A stretch of 64,000 nucleotides of DNA from Methylotenera_A sp044228245 (GCA_044228245.1 JBGAVG010000003.1:62001-126000), one strand, 5' to 3'; positions 24,942 through 34,688 are shown, counted from the first letter of the stretch. Program-made: numbers and translations. Notes: a model not told the origin generated them from the sequence alone.

Positions 24942-25796
24942 CTATCTCTCCAGATCGCGATGACGAATAATCACTTTTTGTTTTTGCTGTTTGAAGTATG
25001 CGCTCAGTTGCTCTACAAAATACACAGATCGATGCTGGCCGCCAGTGCAGCCAATCGCAACCGTAAGGTAGCTGCGATGGTCTTGATCAAAGCTGGGAAG
25101 CCATTTTTCAACATAATGCTGGATGTCGGCCAGCATTTCAATCACAACAGGCTGTTTTTCTAAAAACACTTTCACAGCTTCGTCTTTGCCTGTCATCGGC
25201 CGTAAAACGGGGTCGTAATGCGGGTTGGGCAGGCTGCGCACATCAAATACAAAATCTGCATCTAGAGGAATGCCATTTTTGAATCCAAACGAAGTGAACA
25301 GCAATACCGGGCTTTTGCTCTCCTGGCCATTATCAGTTTGCAGGATGAGCTCCCGAATGTGGTTGCGCAGCGTGTTGGCGCTTAGATTACTGGTGTCGAT
25401 ATGATGTCCCAGCCCGGCCAATCCCGCTAACAGGTCACGCTCGTGCAAGATGCTTTCGGCCAACGTGGTGTTAGCATCACTTAGCGGATGTTTGCGCCGC
25501 GTTTCTGAAAAGCGCTTGACCAGGATTTCTACAGATGATTCTAAAAACAGTACCCGTACCGATATGCCGCTGTTCTTAAGCATTTCAATGGCGTTAGGAA
25601 GCGTTTCCAGTGCGGCGCTGCGGCTATCGATGCTGATGGCGACTTTGTGCTGATTGGTCGCATCCAGATGGTGAGAAATCTGGGGTAACAGTGTCGCGGG
25701 TAAATTATCAATGCAGTAAAAGCCGCTGTCTTCCAGTACCCGCAGCGCGATACTTTTGCCTGAGCCGGAAAGGCCGGTAACAATGATGAGTTCCAA
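24942..25796 (-). CDS. rapZ: RNase adapter / nucleotide-binding protein RapZ
   Basis: The 284 residues carry an N-terminal Walker A loop GLSGSGKS (8-15), the SRR-like Walker B region and the C-terminal domain with IGCTGGQHRSVYFVEQL. In enterics RapZ guides RNase E to GlmZ and senses glucosamine-6-phosphate. In betaproteobacteria that role is untested. It starts three bases after hprK. Confidence 0.95.
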   Translation of the reverse strand: MELIIVTGLSGSGKSIALRVLEDSGFYCIDNLPATLLPQISHHLDATNQHKVAISIDSRSAALETLPNAIEMLKNSGISVRVLFLESSVEILVKRFSETRRKHPLSDANTTLAESILHERDLLAGLAGLGHHIDTSNLSANTLRNHIRELILQTDNGQESKSPVLLFTSFGFKNGIPLDADFVFDVRSLPNPHYDPVLRPMTGKDEAVKVFLEKQPVVIEMLADIQHYVEKWLPSFDQDHRSYLTVAIGCTGGQHRSVYFVEQLSAYFKQQKQKVIIRHRDLER

Positions 25797-25799
25797 AAC

Positions 25800-26786
25800 T
25801 TAGCCTTTCTTTCTTTCGGGTTTTGCTTTGGGGGTTAAATTTTTTTGGCTCTCTTTTTGCATCATTTGTTTATGTCGTTTGCTGAATTGCTGCGCGGCGT
25901 TTACCCCGCGGATTAGCAGCATGTGGTTGCGCACGGCAACTTCAACCAACACTGCAATATTGCGACCGGCAGCAATGGGAATTACCACTTTGCTAATATC
26001 GACTTCTAACACGCGTTCATGCTGTGTTTTTATATTCAATCTGTCTAGTTCCTGTGGGTTTTGTATATCGGCCAATTGTAACTGAATGATTAGATCGAGC
26101 GGCTTGCTAGGCTTAACCGCGTTATCGCCAAATAAAGCGCGAATATTCAATATACCAAGCCCACGTACTTCCAAAAAGTCCTGAAGCAACGCTGGACAAC
26201 GGCCCTCTACGCGCTCTGGCGAGATACGATAAAAATCGACAATATCATCGGCAATCAAACGATGTCCGCGCGAGATAAGCTCTAAAGCCAGCTCACTCTT
26301 ACCTATAGCGGCGTTACCTTTAATCAGGACGCCAAAGCCTTGCACTTCCATGAACACACCATGCAAACTGGTAGATTCGGCCATGGCCTGCTGCAGATAG
26401 TGGCTTAATACATCCATTAACTGCGGACTCTGTATGGGCGAAGTAAACAGCGGCGTATTGTGGGTGTTCGCTGCGCTGATGAGCGCTTTAGGCGGTTTTT
26501 CGCCATTCGCTACCACCACGGCGGCCAGATCAGCGGAGTATAAGTTAGCAATGGCTTGCTGCATGGCAATAATGCTCAGACTGCGCAAGTAATCCATTTC
26601 TGCGCAGCCCAGCACTTGCACGCGGTTGGGGTGTACAAAATTGAGATGCCCAATCAGTGCCAGGGAAGGTTTGGTGACTTTTTCTGAAAGGAGTTGGTTG
26701 GTACCGCCATCAAGCCCGGCAACCCAGTTGAGTTTGAGCTTGTGGCGGGTTTCCTTAAATAGCTCAGATACGTTTATTTGAGCCAT
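25800..26786 (-). CDS. hprK: HPr kinase/phosphorylase
   Basis: This 328-residue bifunctional enzyme phosphorylates and dephosphorylates Ser46 of HPr. The family marks are LHGV (141-144), the P-loop GNAAIGKS (157-164), the RGHRLIADDIVDF strand and the signature VEGRCPALLQDFLEVRGLGILNI around 192-214. A short Lys-rich tail ends the protein. It comes straight after hpf, with a 15-base gap. The ptsN gene that usually separates them in betaproteobacteria is absent. Confidence 0.95.
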   Translation of the reverse strand: MAQINVSELFKETRHKLKLNWVAGLDGGTNQLLSEKVTKPSLALIGHLNFVHPNRVQVLGCAEMDYLRSLSIIAMQQAIANLYSADLAAVVVANGEKPPKALISAANTHNTPLFTSPIQSPQLMDVLSHYLQQAMAESTSLHGVFMEVQGFGVLIKGNAAIGKSELALELISRGHRLIADDIVDFYRISPERVEGRCPALLQDFLEVRGLGILNIRALFGDNAVKPSKPLDLIIQLQLADIQNPQELDRLNIKTQHERVLEVDISKVVIPIAAGRNIAVLVEVAVRNHMLLIRGVNAAQQFSKRHKQMMQKESQKNLTPKAKPERKKG

Positions 26787-26801
26787 AGGAGAAGATTAAA
26801 G

Positions 26802-27128
26802 TTAATTAACGGACTGGTGTTTAACCGCGCCATTGGTTTTATGATGATTGCCATTTTTTTCTTTGTGTTTTACTATCTGACGGTCCAACTTATCCGTCAG
26901 CATATCAATCGCGCTGTACATGTTCTCATCTGCGCACTCGGCATGCAAATCGTTGCCAGGTACGTGTAATGTAGCCTCCACCTTTTGGGCGAGCTTTTCT
27001 ACACTCATAGTGACTTTTACATCAATCACATGATCAAAGTGATTGCTGATTCTTGTCAGTTTGCTTTGCACATAATCGCGCAAGGCCGGGGTAATTTCTA
27101 AGTGATGCCCAGTTAATTGTAAATTCAT
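26802..27128 (-). CDS. hpf: Ribosome hibernation-promoting factor (short form)
   Basis: This 108-residue HPF/YfiA protein has the canonical start MNLQLTGHHLEITPALRDYVQSKL and the VEATLHVPGNDLHAECADENMYSAIDMLTDKLDRQI core. It binds idle ribosomes to form inactive dimers. An AAAGGAGC ribosome site precedes the ATG. The 134-base gap to rpoN could hold its own promoter; on the minus strand a TTGCGC/TACACT pair with 16-base spacing is readable there but weak. Confidence 0.95.
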   Translation of the reverse strand: MNLQLTGHHLEITPALRDYVQSKLTRISNHFDHVIDVKVTMSVEKLAQKVEATLHVPGNDLHAECADENMYSAIDMLTDKLDRQIVKHKEKNGNHHKTNGAVKHQSVN

Positions 27129-27262
27129 GACTTGCTCCTTTTTGAAATTGTCCTAGAGATTTATAGGCCAAATAAGCTGACCACTTAAACCCTGTCGAAC
27201 AATTTTAGTGTACACCTTTGGCGGTCGTGCGCAACTAGCCCAAGTGGATATTTACAATTTTA

Positions 27263-28843
27263 TTACAAAGATTTTCGCAAGTTGGCCGGCGGAATGTTCA
27301 GCGACTCCCGGTATTTTGCAATGGTGCGGCGCGCTACCACGATACCTTGTTTGGCCAGTATTTCGCTGAACTGGCTATCAGACAGCGGTTTTTTTACATT
27401 TTCTTCTGCGACCATTTGCTTAATCAGCGCGCGAATCGCCGTGGCGGAGCATTCGCCCCCCGCATCGGTTGCCACATGGCTGCCAAAAAAGTATTTCAAC
27501 TCATATACGCCACGCGGGGTGAGCATGTATTTGTGCGTGGTGACGCGCGAAATGGTCGATTCATGCAATTCAAGTTCTTCGGCAATCTCGCGCAATACCA
27601 GCGGCCGCATGGCGATTTCGCCGTGCTCAAAAAAGTTGCGCTGCCGGTCGACGATAGCCTGTGAAACGCGCAGAATGGTTGAAAACCGCTGCTGGATATT
27701 TTTAATCATCCATTTAGCTTCCTGCATTTGCGTCTGCAAATACTGATTCGAGTTTTCGCGGTTGCGCTTCAGAATATCTGCATACACCTGGTTAATGCGT
27801 AGCTTGGGAATGACGCCGTCATTGAGCGTTGCAATCCAGATTCCTTTGACTTTTTTAACAATCACTTCGTGCTGTATGAAGTGATCGGAGCTTAACTGGG
27901 CATATTTGCTGCCTGGGCGAGGATTTTGCTGCTTGATGAGATTCTGCGCGCCTTTTAAGGTGGCTTCATCGCAATTGAGCAGCTTGCGCAGTTTGACGAA
28001 ATCTTTATTGGCCAATAAAGCTAAATGCTGCGCTACAATGGTTTTTGCGACCTCCAGATATTCAGTTTCCCTTGGCAGCACATCGAGTTGCAGCAGGATG
28101 CATTCTTGCAGATTGCATGCACCAACACCAGGCGGATCAAGGTTCTGGATGTGTTTTAGTGCGGTCTGCAGTTCGACCAGCTCTATTTCAAGCTCCAGTG
28201 GAAGCGATTCCTCCAACTCTTCCAGCGATTCCTCCAGATAGCCATCCTCGTTAATGCTATCAATCAGCAGAAATACCAAATTCTGGTCGCGCTCAGAAAG
28301 CGGCATGAGTTTTAGCTGGTTTAGCAGGTGTTCGCGCAAGCTTTCGGAAACAGTTTCCTGGCGTGTATAGTCACCGTCATCATCATCGCTATTGTTTTGG
28401 CGGCCGCCTTCATCCCAGTTACTCGCACTGCCGTATTCCTCATAATCTTCGTCAAAATCGGTAGCCGAGAAATCATCCATGGTGCTAGATATTTCCAGGG
28501 GCTTTTCTTCAGCAGTTTCTGGTGCTGTCTGTGCAATTTCTTGAAAATCAGTATTGCTGAAAGGCTCAAAATCGTCACTGTCAGCTTGCGGGGTGTGTTC
28601 GCCATCAGCGCCAACCGGATCGCTATTAGCATCATTTTGTTGTTCTGGGGATGTGCTCTCATCATCGAAATCAGCGTCAGGGTTATCACCCTCGACCAGT
28701 TCCAGCAGTGGATTTTCCTGCAGAATCGTATCAAGCTCCTGATTGAGCTCAAGCGAAGAGAGCTGCAGCAGGCGAATGGATTGCTGCAACTGCGGTGTAA
28801 GCGCAAGATTCTGAGAAATTCTTAGTTGTAAATTTTGCTTCAT
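27263..28843 (-). CDS. rpoN: RNA polymerase sigma-54 factor
   Basis: The 526 residues have the Gln/Leu-rich activator region (1-50, LQLRISQNLALTPQLQQSIRLLQ). A long acidic linker follows (about 55-165), then the core-binding and DNA-binding domains. The RpoN box ARRTIAKYRE is at 504-513. Two enhancer-binding-type regulators occur in the window. The PilR-type one has an intact GAFTGA loop, and the NtrX-type one does not. Confidence 0.97.
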   Translation of the reverse strand: MKQNLQLRISQNLALTPQLQQSIRLLQLSSLELNQELDTILQENPLLELVEGDNPDADFDDESTSPEQQNDANSDPVGADGEHTPQADSDDFEPFSNTDFQEIAQTAPETAEEKPLEISSTMDDFSATDFDEDYEEYGSASNWDEGGRQNNSDDDDGDYTRQETVSESLREHLLNQLKLMPLSERDQNLVFLLIDSINEDGYLEESLEELEESLPLELEIELVELQTALKHIQNLDPPGVGACNLQECILLQLDVLPRETEYLEVAKTIVAQHLALLANKDFVKLRKLLNCDEATLKGAQNLIKQQNPRPGSKYAQLSSDHFIQHEVIVKKVKGIWIATLNDGVIPKLRINQVYADILKRNRENSNQYLQTQMQEAKWMIKNIQQRFSTILRVSQAIVDRQRNFFEHGEIAMRPLVLREIAEELELHESTISRVTTHKYMLTPRGVYELKYFFGSHVATDAGGECSATAIRALIKQMVAEENVKKPLSDSQFSEILAKQGIVVARRTIAKYRESLNIPPANLRKSL

Positions 28844-28853
28844 GTCGGCGATA

Positions 28854-29576
28854 TCAAAGTCTAAAATCCTTACCTAAATACACTTCGCGCACCGCTTCAT
28901 TCTGAACGATCTCATTGGGCGGGCCTGATGCAAAGACGGTGCCGTCATTGACAATATACGCCCTATCGCAAATGCCTAAAGTTTCGCGCACGTTATGGTC
29001 GGTGATCAGCACGCCAATGTTTTTGGCGCTTAAAAAACGAATAATCTTTTGAATATCCAACACAGCAATCGGATCGATGCCGGCAAAAGGCTCATCCAAT
29101 AAAATAAAACTCGGGTTGGTGGCCAGGCAGCGCGCAATCTCGACGCGCCGCCGCTCGCCGCCGGAAAGGCTGACCGCAGTGCTGTTGCGGATATGCACGA
29201 TGTGCAGTTCCTGCAGCAATGATTCCAGCTGTTTGTGCATTTCTTCTTCGCTCAGGTCTTGCAGCTCTAGGATCGCCATGATATTTTCGGTCACGGTCAG
29301 CTTGCGAAATACGGATGGTTCCTGTGGTAAATAAGCCAAGCCTAAACGCGCGCGGCTGTGGATAGGCAAACGGCTTAAATCCTTGCCGTCCAGCAGGATG
29401 CGCCCTCCATCCAGGGGTACCAAGCCCACCATCATGTAAAAGCTGGTCGTTTTGCCTGCGCCATTCGGGCCGAGCAGGCCAACCACTTCACCGCTTTTGA
29501 TTTGCAGCGAAATATCCTGCACCACCGTGCGGGCTTTGTAAGATTTACGTAGATTTTCTACAACGAGTTCGCTCAT
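28854..29576 (-). CDS. lptB: LPS export ABC transporter ATPase LptB
   Basis: This 240-residue ATPase powers LPS extraction by the LptFG inner-membrane complex, whose genes are at 61-63 kb. Walker A is GPNGAGKTTSF, the signature motif LSGGERRRVEIAR, Walker B FILLDEPFAGIDP and the switch His TDHNVRET. It is contiguous with lptA and rpoN, the standard arrangement. Confidence 0.97.
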   Translation of the reverse strand: MSELVVENLRKSYKARTVVQDISLQIKSGEVVGLLGPNGAGKTTSFYMMVGLVPLDGGRILLDGKDLSRLPIHSRARLGLAYLPQEPSVFRKLTVTENIMAILELQDLSEEEMHKQLESLLQELHIVHIRNSTAVSLSGGERRRVEIARCLATNPSFILLDEPFAGIDPIAVLDIQKIIRFLSAKNIGVLITDHNVRETLGICDRAYIVNDGTVFASGPPNEIVQNEAVREVYLGKDFRL

Positions 29577-29586
29577 ATTTTTTAAT

Positions 29587-30243
29587 TTATTGTTCTGGTT
29601 GCAGTTCGAGTTTATTGGTAAATCTTAACACTTTGTTAGCGCTCGGCGTGTTGCTGGCGGTGCTTGGTGCGGCAGGTTGCGGCGCTTCAGATTTAGGGCT
29701 TTCCGGTTTGGGTGCGGCCGGCTTGTTTTTGGGCTGAATAATGGCTTTCACGCGACCGCTGGAAGTGCTGCTTTCAGACTTGGCGCCGCCGATAACTTCG
29801 GCATATTCCGCATTGGCGTCGTAGCTGATGTAGTCGCCGTACACAATGTCTTCGCCACGTTTTACCCACGCTTTGGTATACAGCTGCACCTTATCCATGC
29901 GGCCGTCATACTCGATGCGCTGCGCGCTGCCTTCCATGTATTCATTCTTGCCTTCACGTTTCTGTTTGAAGGTGGTCGGGTTACCGGTCGAGGTGCTATG
30001 TTGAAAGCCTTCTTTGTCCTCGCGCACGATGAGCTTGTCGGCGCGAATCACCAGTGTGCCCTGCGTTAAAATCACGTTACCGGAGTAGGTGCTGGTCTTT
30101 TTGGCATCGTTGACGGTTACCGTATCCGCTTCCAGTTCAATCGGCTTGTCGCGGTCAGCCGCTTCGGCAAGCGCATCCAGGTGGAAGCACAGGCTGATAC
30201 AGAACCCGATGCTTAATAAACTTGAGCGAATGAGGTAATTCAT
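29587..30243 (-). CDS. lptA: LPS transport periplasmic protein LptA
   Basis: This is a 218-residue protein with a signal peptide (about 1-28) and an OstA/LptA beta-jellyroll domain (about 33-160). Typical elements are IELEADTVTVNDAKKTSTYSG, VILTQGTLVIRADKL and YDGRMDKVQLYTKAWVKRG. LptA forms the periplasmic bridge for LPS. The C terminus is extended by about 45 residues rich in Pro, Ala, Ser and Lys, longer than enteric LptA. Its ATG overlaps the lptC stop (ATGA). Confidence 0.92.
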   Translation of the reverse strand: MNYLIRSSLLSIGFCISLCFHLDALAEAADRDKPIELEADTVTVNDAKKTSTYSGNVILTQGTLVIRADKLIVREDKEGFQHSTSTGNPTTFKQKREGKNEYMEGSAQRIEYDGRMDKVQLYTKAWVKRGEDIVYGDYISYDANAEYAEVIGGAKSESSTSSGRVKAIIQPKNKPAAPKPESPKSEAPQPAAPSTASNTPSANKVLRFTNKLELQPEQ

Positions 30244-30959
30244 TGTTTACTCCGTGGTTTTTTCTTTGAAGGTGGCTGCTTTTGCTGTCCAGGAACAGGT
30301 GCTGGTTTTAAAGACTTTTTAACTGTCGCTTGGGAGGACGGGGCTGGTTTTAAATTTTGCGGCTTCACTGCTTTAGGTTTAACAGCAGCAGGCCGTTCAT
30401 AATGTACTTTTACCTTATGCAGGAGTTTGACGGTTTGGGTTTTTTTATCATAGATCATGCCGGTGGCAGTAATCACCGTTTTGGGCGCCTGCTTAATCGC
30501 GACCGGGCTATCGGTCTTTACCAGATCCTGATTGGGTAAAATAATTAATTTTTCGGTCAAGACTTGCATTTCACCTTTGCCTTCAAAAGCCTGACGCACC
30601 ACCTTGACATTATCCACCAGCTCGACTTCCTCGCCATTGCTGGAAACATAACCACGCAAAGCCTCTATCTGCGTGTAAGGCTTGTTGGTGGTATATTGCG
30701 TAAAGCGTGGGCGTTGCAGCACCGTACTGTCATCGTCTGGATAATGCACCATCTCGGTGGCTGCCAGAACATAACGTAGTTTTCCTGTTTCATCAGTCTG
30801 CGTATTCACAAAGTTGTTCATTGTATAGTCCGGATCGTGGCGGTTGCTACCATCAATTTTAGGGCCTTGTTGCTCCACAGCGAGGTTAATCCAAAACGTA
30901 ATTAGCGCCAGCAATATCGCTAAGCCCAGCGGAAAAAATATGGTGGGACGGCCTGGCAT
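30240..30959 (-). CDS. lptC: LPS export protein LptC
   Basis: The 239 residues start with a single membrane anchor (about 7-26), followed by the periplasmic LptC domain (about 40-180, with YPDDDSTVLQRPRFTQY). The last 50 residues are a Pro/Lys/Gln-rich tail with repeated PKAVKPQ-like units. LptC passes LPS from LptBFG to LptA. The extended basic tail mirrors the one on LptA. Confidence 0.9.
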   Translation of the reverse strand: MPGRPTIFFPLGLAILLALITFWINLAVEQQGPKIDGSNRHDPDYTMNNFVNTQTDETGKLRYVLAATEMVHYPDDDSTVLQRPRFTQYTTNKPYTQIEALRGYVSSNGEEVELVDNVKVVRQAFEGKGEMQVLTEKLIILPNQDLVKTDSPVAIKQAPKTVITATGMIYDKKTQTVKLLHKVKVHYERPAAVKPKAVKPQNLKPAPSSQATVKKSLKPAPVPGQQKQPPSKKKPRSKQ

Positions 30960-31002
30960 TAATTATAAAATCCCATTCATAAATAAAGTTTGCAATCAAA
31001 CA

Positions 31003-31536
31003 TTACTTGAAATATGGCGCCATTTGCGCTTCCAGCGTGCCTTGCGCCTGCATGATCAATTCGCATACTTCTCGTACCGCGCCTCGGCCGGCCGGCGCTG
31101 TCGTAATATAGTGCGCATGAGGCTTCAGCAGGCGATGGCCAGAAGGCACGGTAAGCGCTAGGCCGCAACGCAGCATGGCTGGCGCGTCTACTACATCATC
31201 TCCCATAAACGCGACTTCCTCTGCCTGCAAATGCATTTTTTGCAGCAAATCGTTAAAAGCTTCCAGTTTGTCTTCTACGCCCTGGTAAAAATGTGCGATG
31301 CCGGTAGTTTCTGCACGCTTTTTGACCACATTGCTGGTACGGCCTGTGATAATCGCCATCTCGACGCCCGTGTTTCTGAGCAGTTTCATCCCTAAGCCAT
31401 CTATGCTGCTAAAGGTTTTGTACTCTTGCCCGTCATCGCCGATGCCCAGTCCGCTGTCTGTCATCACACCGTCTACGTCAAACACCACGCATTTGATTTT
31501 TTTTGCACGCGCCAAGATATCTTCAGAAATGGTCAT
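31003..31536 (-). CDS. kdsC: Kdo-8-phosphate phosphatase
   Basis: This 177-residue HAD phosphatase releases Kdo from Kdo-8-phosphate in LPS core synthesis. The nucleophile motif is VVFDVDGVMTDSG with D20 and D22. The later motifs IITGR and MGDDVVDAPAM are present. The start overlaps the kdsD stop by one base (TAATG). Confidence 0.96.
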   Translation of the reverse strand: MTISEDILARAKKIKCVVFDVDGVMTDSGLGIGDDGQEYKTFSSIDGLGMKLLRNTGVEMAIITGRTSNVVKKRAETTGIAHFYQGVEDKLEAFNDLLQKMHLQAEEVAFMGDDVVDAPAMLRCGLALTVPSGHRLLKPHAHYITTAPAGRGAVREVCELIMQAQGTLEAQMAPYFK

Positions 31537-32543
31537 TACACTACTTTCGCTTTCAGTAAATCATGCATATTAAATGCGCCTACCAGTTTGCCGGCATCAT
31601 CCACCACCAGCAAACCATTAATCTTTTTCTGCTCCATCATCTCCACGGCTTCAATCGCCAGCTGATTGGCATGAATCGTGTTGGGGTTGGCGTGCATCAC
31701 CTCGCTAATTCGGGCACTGCTGGCATTAATGCCATTGGCAAATGCACGGCGTAAATCACCATCGGTAAAAATACCGATAGGCTGGCCTGCCGCATTGATA
31801 ATGGCGGTCAGCCCCAAGCCCTTTCTGGTCATTTCGGCCAACGCAGCAGATAACAATACATCATCTTTTACACTCGGGATGGCATCACCGGTACGCATCA
31901 CATCTTTCACGCGCGTGAGCAGACGCCTGCCGATGCTGCCGCCCGGGTGCGAGCGTGCAAAATCTTCAGCTGAGAAATCGCGGCAGTCCAGCACGCAAAC
32001 AGCCAGTGCATCACCTAAAGCCAAAGCAGCTGTTGTGCTGGCCGTGGGGGATAAACCCAATGGACATGCCTCTTGCGAGACTTCGGCGCTTAAATGTACA
32101 TCAGACTCTTTAGCCAGCGTAGAGTTTGCGGCGCCGGTGATGCTGATAATTTTTGCACCCAGCCGCTTAATGGTCGGCACGATATTCAGCAACTCGTCGC
32201 TCTCGCCGGAATTCGAAAGCGCAATCACCACATCACCTGCTGTAATCATGCCAAGGTCGCCGTGGCTGGCTTCAGCCGGGTGCATGAAAAATGCAGGGGT
32301 GCCGGTGCTGGCGAGTGTCGCTGCGATTTTGCCGCCTACATGGCCAGATTTTCCCATGCCGCTCACCACAACACGGCCCTGACAATGTAAAATGAGCTGC
32401 ACGGCAGCTTCAAAATTCGCATCAAGCCGGTTTGCCAAAGCCTCGATCTCACGCGCTTCAATGCTTAATACATTGCGTGCCAGTTGCAACGTGCTTGCTT
32501 TTGGCGCGTGCCCGCGTTGTGATTGCAGTAATGTAGGTGTCAT
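31536..32543 (-). CDS. kdsD: Arabinose-5-phosphate isomerase
   Basis: The 335-residue enzyme converts ribulose-5-phosphate to arabinose-5-phosphate, the first step to Kdo. A SIS domain (about 40-190, SGMGKSGHVGGKIAATLAS and HPAEASHGDLGMI) is followed by two CBS domains (about 205-330). The start is set at ATG 32541-32543. A frame reaching 32651 adds 36 residues that do not fit the family and would use most of the promoter region shared with the divergent kefB. Confidence 0.95.
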   Translation of the reverse strand: MTPTLLQSQRGHAPKASTLQLARNVLSIEAREIEALANRLDANFEAAVQLILHCQGRVVVSGMGKSGHVGGKIAATLASTGTPAFFMHPAEASHGDLGMITAGDVVIALSNSGESDELLNIVPTIKRLGAKIISITGAANSTLAKESDVHLSAEVSQEACPLGLSPTASTTAALALGDALAVCVLDCRDFSAEDFARSHPGGSIGRRLLTRVKDVMRTGDAIPSVKDDVLLSAALAEMTRKGLGLTAIINAAGQPIGIFTDGDLRRAFANGINASSARISEVMHANPNTIHANQLAIEAVEMMEQKKINGLLVVDDAGKLVGAFNMHDLLKAKVV

Positions 32544-32689
32544 AGCTACTAAGTATAAAAGGGAATCTGTCGCGAATAAAGCAAAAAACGCGGGTTTTTG
32601 GGTAAAATGGGGAAAGTAGGCACAATTTTTGCCTAAACACACCAACAGCAAGAACGAATTTAATTAAAAAATAACGATAAAAGGTTTAA

Positions 32690-34666
32690 ATGTTTGATTC
32701 CTTAACCAGTGTTTTACTTCTGCTCACCAGCGCCGTGCTTGCGAAGGCACTCTTCCATGCGCTGCGTTTGCCGACCATGCTGGCTTATTTTGCGGTGGGC
32801 ATATTACTCGGGCCATATGGTTTGGATTTGTTGCCAAACTCTGAGGATGGCCGTCATGTTGCAGAGTTCGGCATAGTGTTCTTAATGTTCAGCATTGGCC
32901 TGGAGTTTAGCTTGCCAAAGCTTTATGCCATGCGTAAAACCCTGTTTGGGTTGGGCGGCTCGCAAGTATTAATTACTATGGCAGTAACCATGCTGTTGGG
33001 CTGGTCGTTCGGTTTGAGTTTAACCACCGCCTTCGTAATTGGCGGCGCGCTGACCATGTCCTCAACAGCGATTGTTTCCAAGATACTGTTAGAACGTGTG
33101 GATTTAAATTCACGGCACGGCCGCTTAAGCATTGGCATTTTGTTATTTCAAGATTTGACCGTAATCCCTATTTTGGTGCTGATTCCCGCTTTGGGCATGC
33201 AAACTGGCAACTTGAGCACCACGCTAGGCTTGTCACTAATTAAGTCAGCAGTGCTGTTATTTGTATTGTTCAAGTTCGGCAAAAGCATTTTTAATTTCTG
33301 GTTCAGTCTGGTGGCGCGTCAACGCTCGCGTGAATTGTTTGTGATGAACGTGCTGATGGTGACCCTGTTATTGGCGTTCGCCACCAAAATTGCCGGCCTG
33401 TCGTATGCATTGGGAGCGTTTATCGCGGGCATGCTGATTTCAGAAACGCGCTACCGTTACCAGGTGGAATCTGACATCGCTTCATTCCGCGATATTCTGT
33501 TGGGTCTGTTTTTTATCAGTGTCGGCATGCTGCTGGATTTTCGTTTTGTTGTCAGTCACATAGACTTGGTGCTTTTGCTTTTGGTTGGCTTTGTACTGTT
33601 TAAGGCGATAGTGATCACTGCTTTAACGCGTGCATTTGGCTTCGAAACTGGTGTGGGTATTCGTACCGGCATCATACTGGCGCAGGCAGGTGAGTTCAGT
33701 TTCGTGATTCTGGCATTGGGGCTTGAGCAAAAACTGATTGGCGGTGACGAACTGCAGTTGGTGCTGGCGGCATCGCTCATCTCAATGGTGATTGCGCCTT
33801 TTATCATTCAATACAATGGCCGCATAGCGCGCAAACTGGTGAAGAGCTACACGCGCAGAAGCAGTGAGGTAGTAGAAGAAATTGGCAGTGTGAGCAAGGA
33901 TTTGAAAGACCATGTCATTATTTGCGGTTATGGACGTAGCGGCCAGTATCTGGGGCGCTTTTTGAAGGAAGAGCATATTCCTTTCATTGCGCTGGATATT
34001 GACCCCACACGCGTGCATGATGCCGCCGTGGCGGGCGAGCATGTGATGTATGGCGATGCAGGCCGCCGTGTGGTGCTGGAAGCCGCAGGCGGCGCGCGTG
34101 CCAAGGCGTTGGTCGTAAGTTATTCTGATTTGCGCGCCTCGATGAAAGTACTGCATGTGGCGCAAGAGAGTTATCCCGGTTTGCCCGTAATAGTGCGTAC
34201 GTATGACGAGGCACACATGGATGAGTTTCGTGCCGCCGGCGCGACAGAAGTAGTGCCGGAAGTGCTGGAAGGTAGCCTCATGCTGGCCTCGCATGCGCTG
34301 GTGTTGCTGGGCGTGCCGCTGAACAAGGTGATTAAGCGTATTCGGCTGTTTCGTGAAGAGCGCTATAAAATGTTCAAAGGCTATTTTCGGGGCGTTTCAG
34401 ATGTGGATATGGACATTGCCGATACGCAGCAAGTCCGGCTGCATTCTGTCGAGATTAACAAAAACTCATACGCGAGAAAACTGCGGCTGGATCATATTGA
34501 CTTCGCCAGGTTTAATGTAGAAGTGCAGTTAATGCGCCGCCCTAATATGCTGGAAGATATTCCCCCCAGGCCGGATATTGTATTGGAAGAAGGCGATGTG
34601 CTGGTGCTGCTGGGCAGGCCGGAAGATTTGATCGCAGCGGAAATCTACTTGATTTCCGGTAAATAA
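32690..34666 (+). CDS. KefB-type monovalent cation:proton antiporter with RCK domain
   Basis: The 658 residues form a CPA2 exchanger. About 12 membrane helices (5-380) carry GALTMSSTAIVSKILLE and LLFQDLTVIPILVL. A TrkA-N/RCK Rossmann domain (about 403-520, HVIICGYGRSGQYLGRFL) and a TrkA-C domain (about 560-658) follow. The family exports K+ or Na+ against protons. KefB/KefC-type glutathione gating is not demonstrated here. It is divergent from kdsD. Confidence 0.9.
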   Translation: MFDSLTSVLLLLTSAVLAKALFHALRLPTMLAYFAVGILLGPYGLDLLPNSEDGRHVAEFGIVFLMFSIGLEFSLPKLYAMRKTLFGLGGSQVLITMAVTMLLGWSFGLSLTTAFVIGGALTMSSTAIVSKILLERVDLNSRHGRLSIGILLFQDLTVIPILVLIPALGMQTGNLSTTLGLSLIKSAVLLFVLFKFGKSIFNFWFSLVARQRSRELFVMNVLMVTLLLAFATKIAGLSYALGAFIAGMLISETRYRYQVESDIASFRDILLGLFFISVGMLLDFRFVVSHIDLVLLLLVGFVLFKAIVITALTRAFGFETGVGIRTGIILAQAGEFSFVILALGLEQKLIGGDELQLVLAASLISMVIAPFIIQYNGRIARKLVKSYTRRSSEVVEEIGSVSKDLKDHVIICGYGRSGQYLGRFLKEEHIPFIALDIDPTRVHDAAVAGEHVMYGDAGRRVVLEAAGGARAKALVVSYSDLRASMKVLHVAQESYPGLPVIVRTYDEAHMDEFRAAGATEVVPEVLEGSLMLASHALVLLGVPLNKVIKRIRLFREERYKMFKGYFRGVSDVDMDIADTQQVRLHSVEINKNSYARKLRLDHIDFARFNVEVQLMRRPNMLEDIPPRPDIVLEEGDVLVLLGRPEDLIAAEIYLISGK

Positions 34667-34688
34667 ACATTCGCGCTAGGCAATCATT

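Noticed and set aside
31678..32382. Open frame (234 codons) antisense to kdsD
   Set aside because: Complementary-frame artefact over a conserved SIS/CBS gene; no domain and no start signal.
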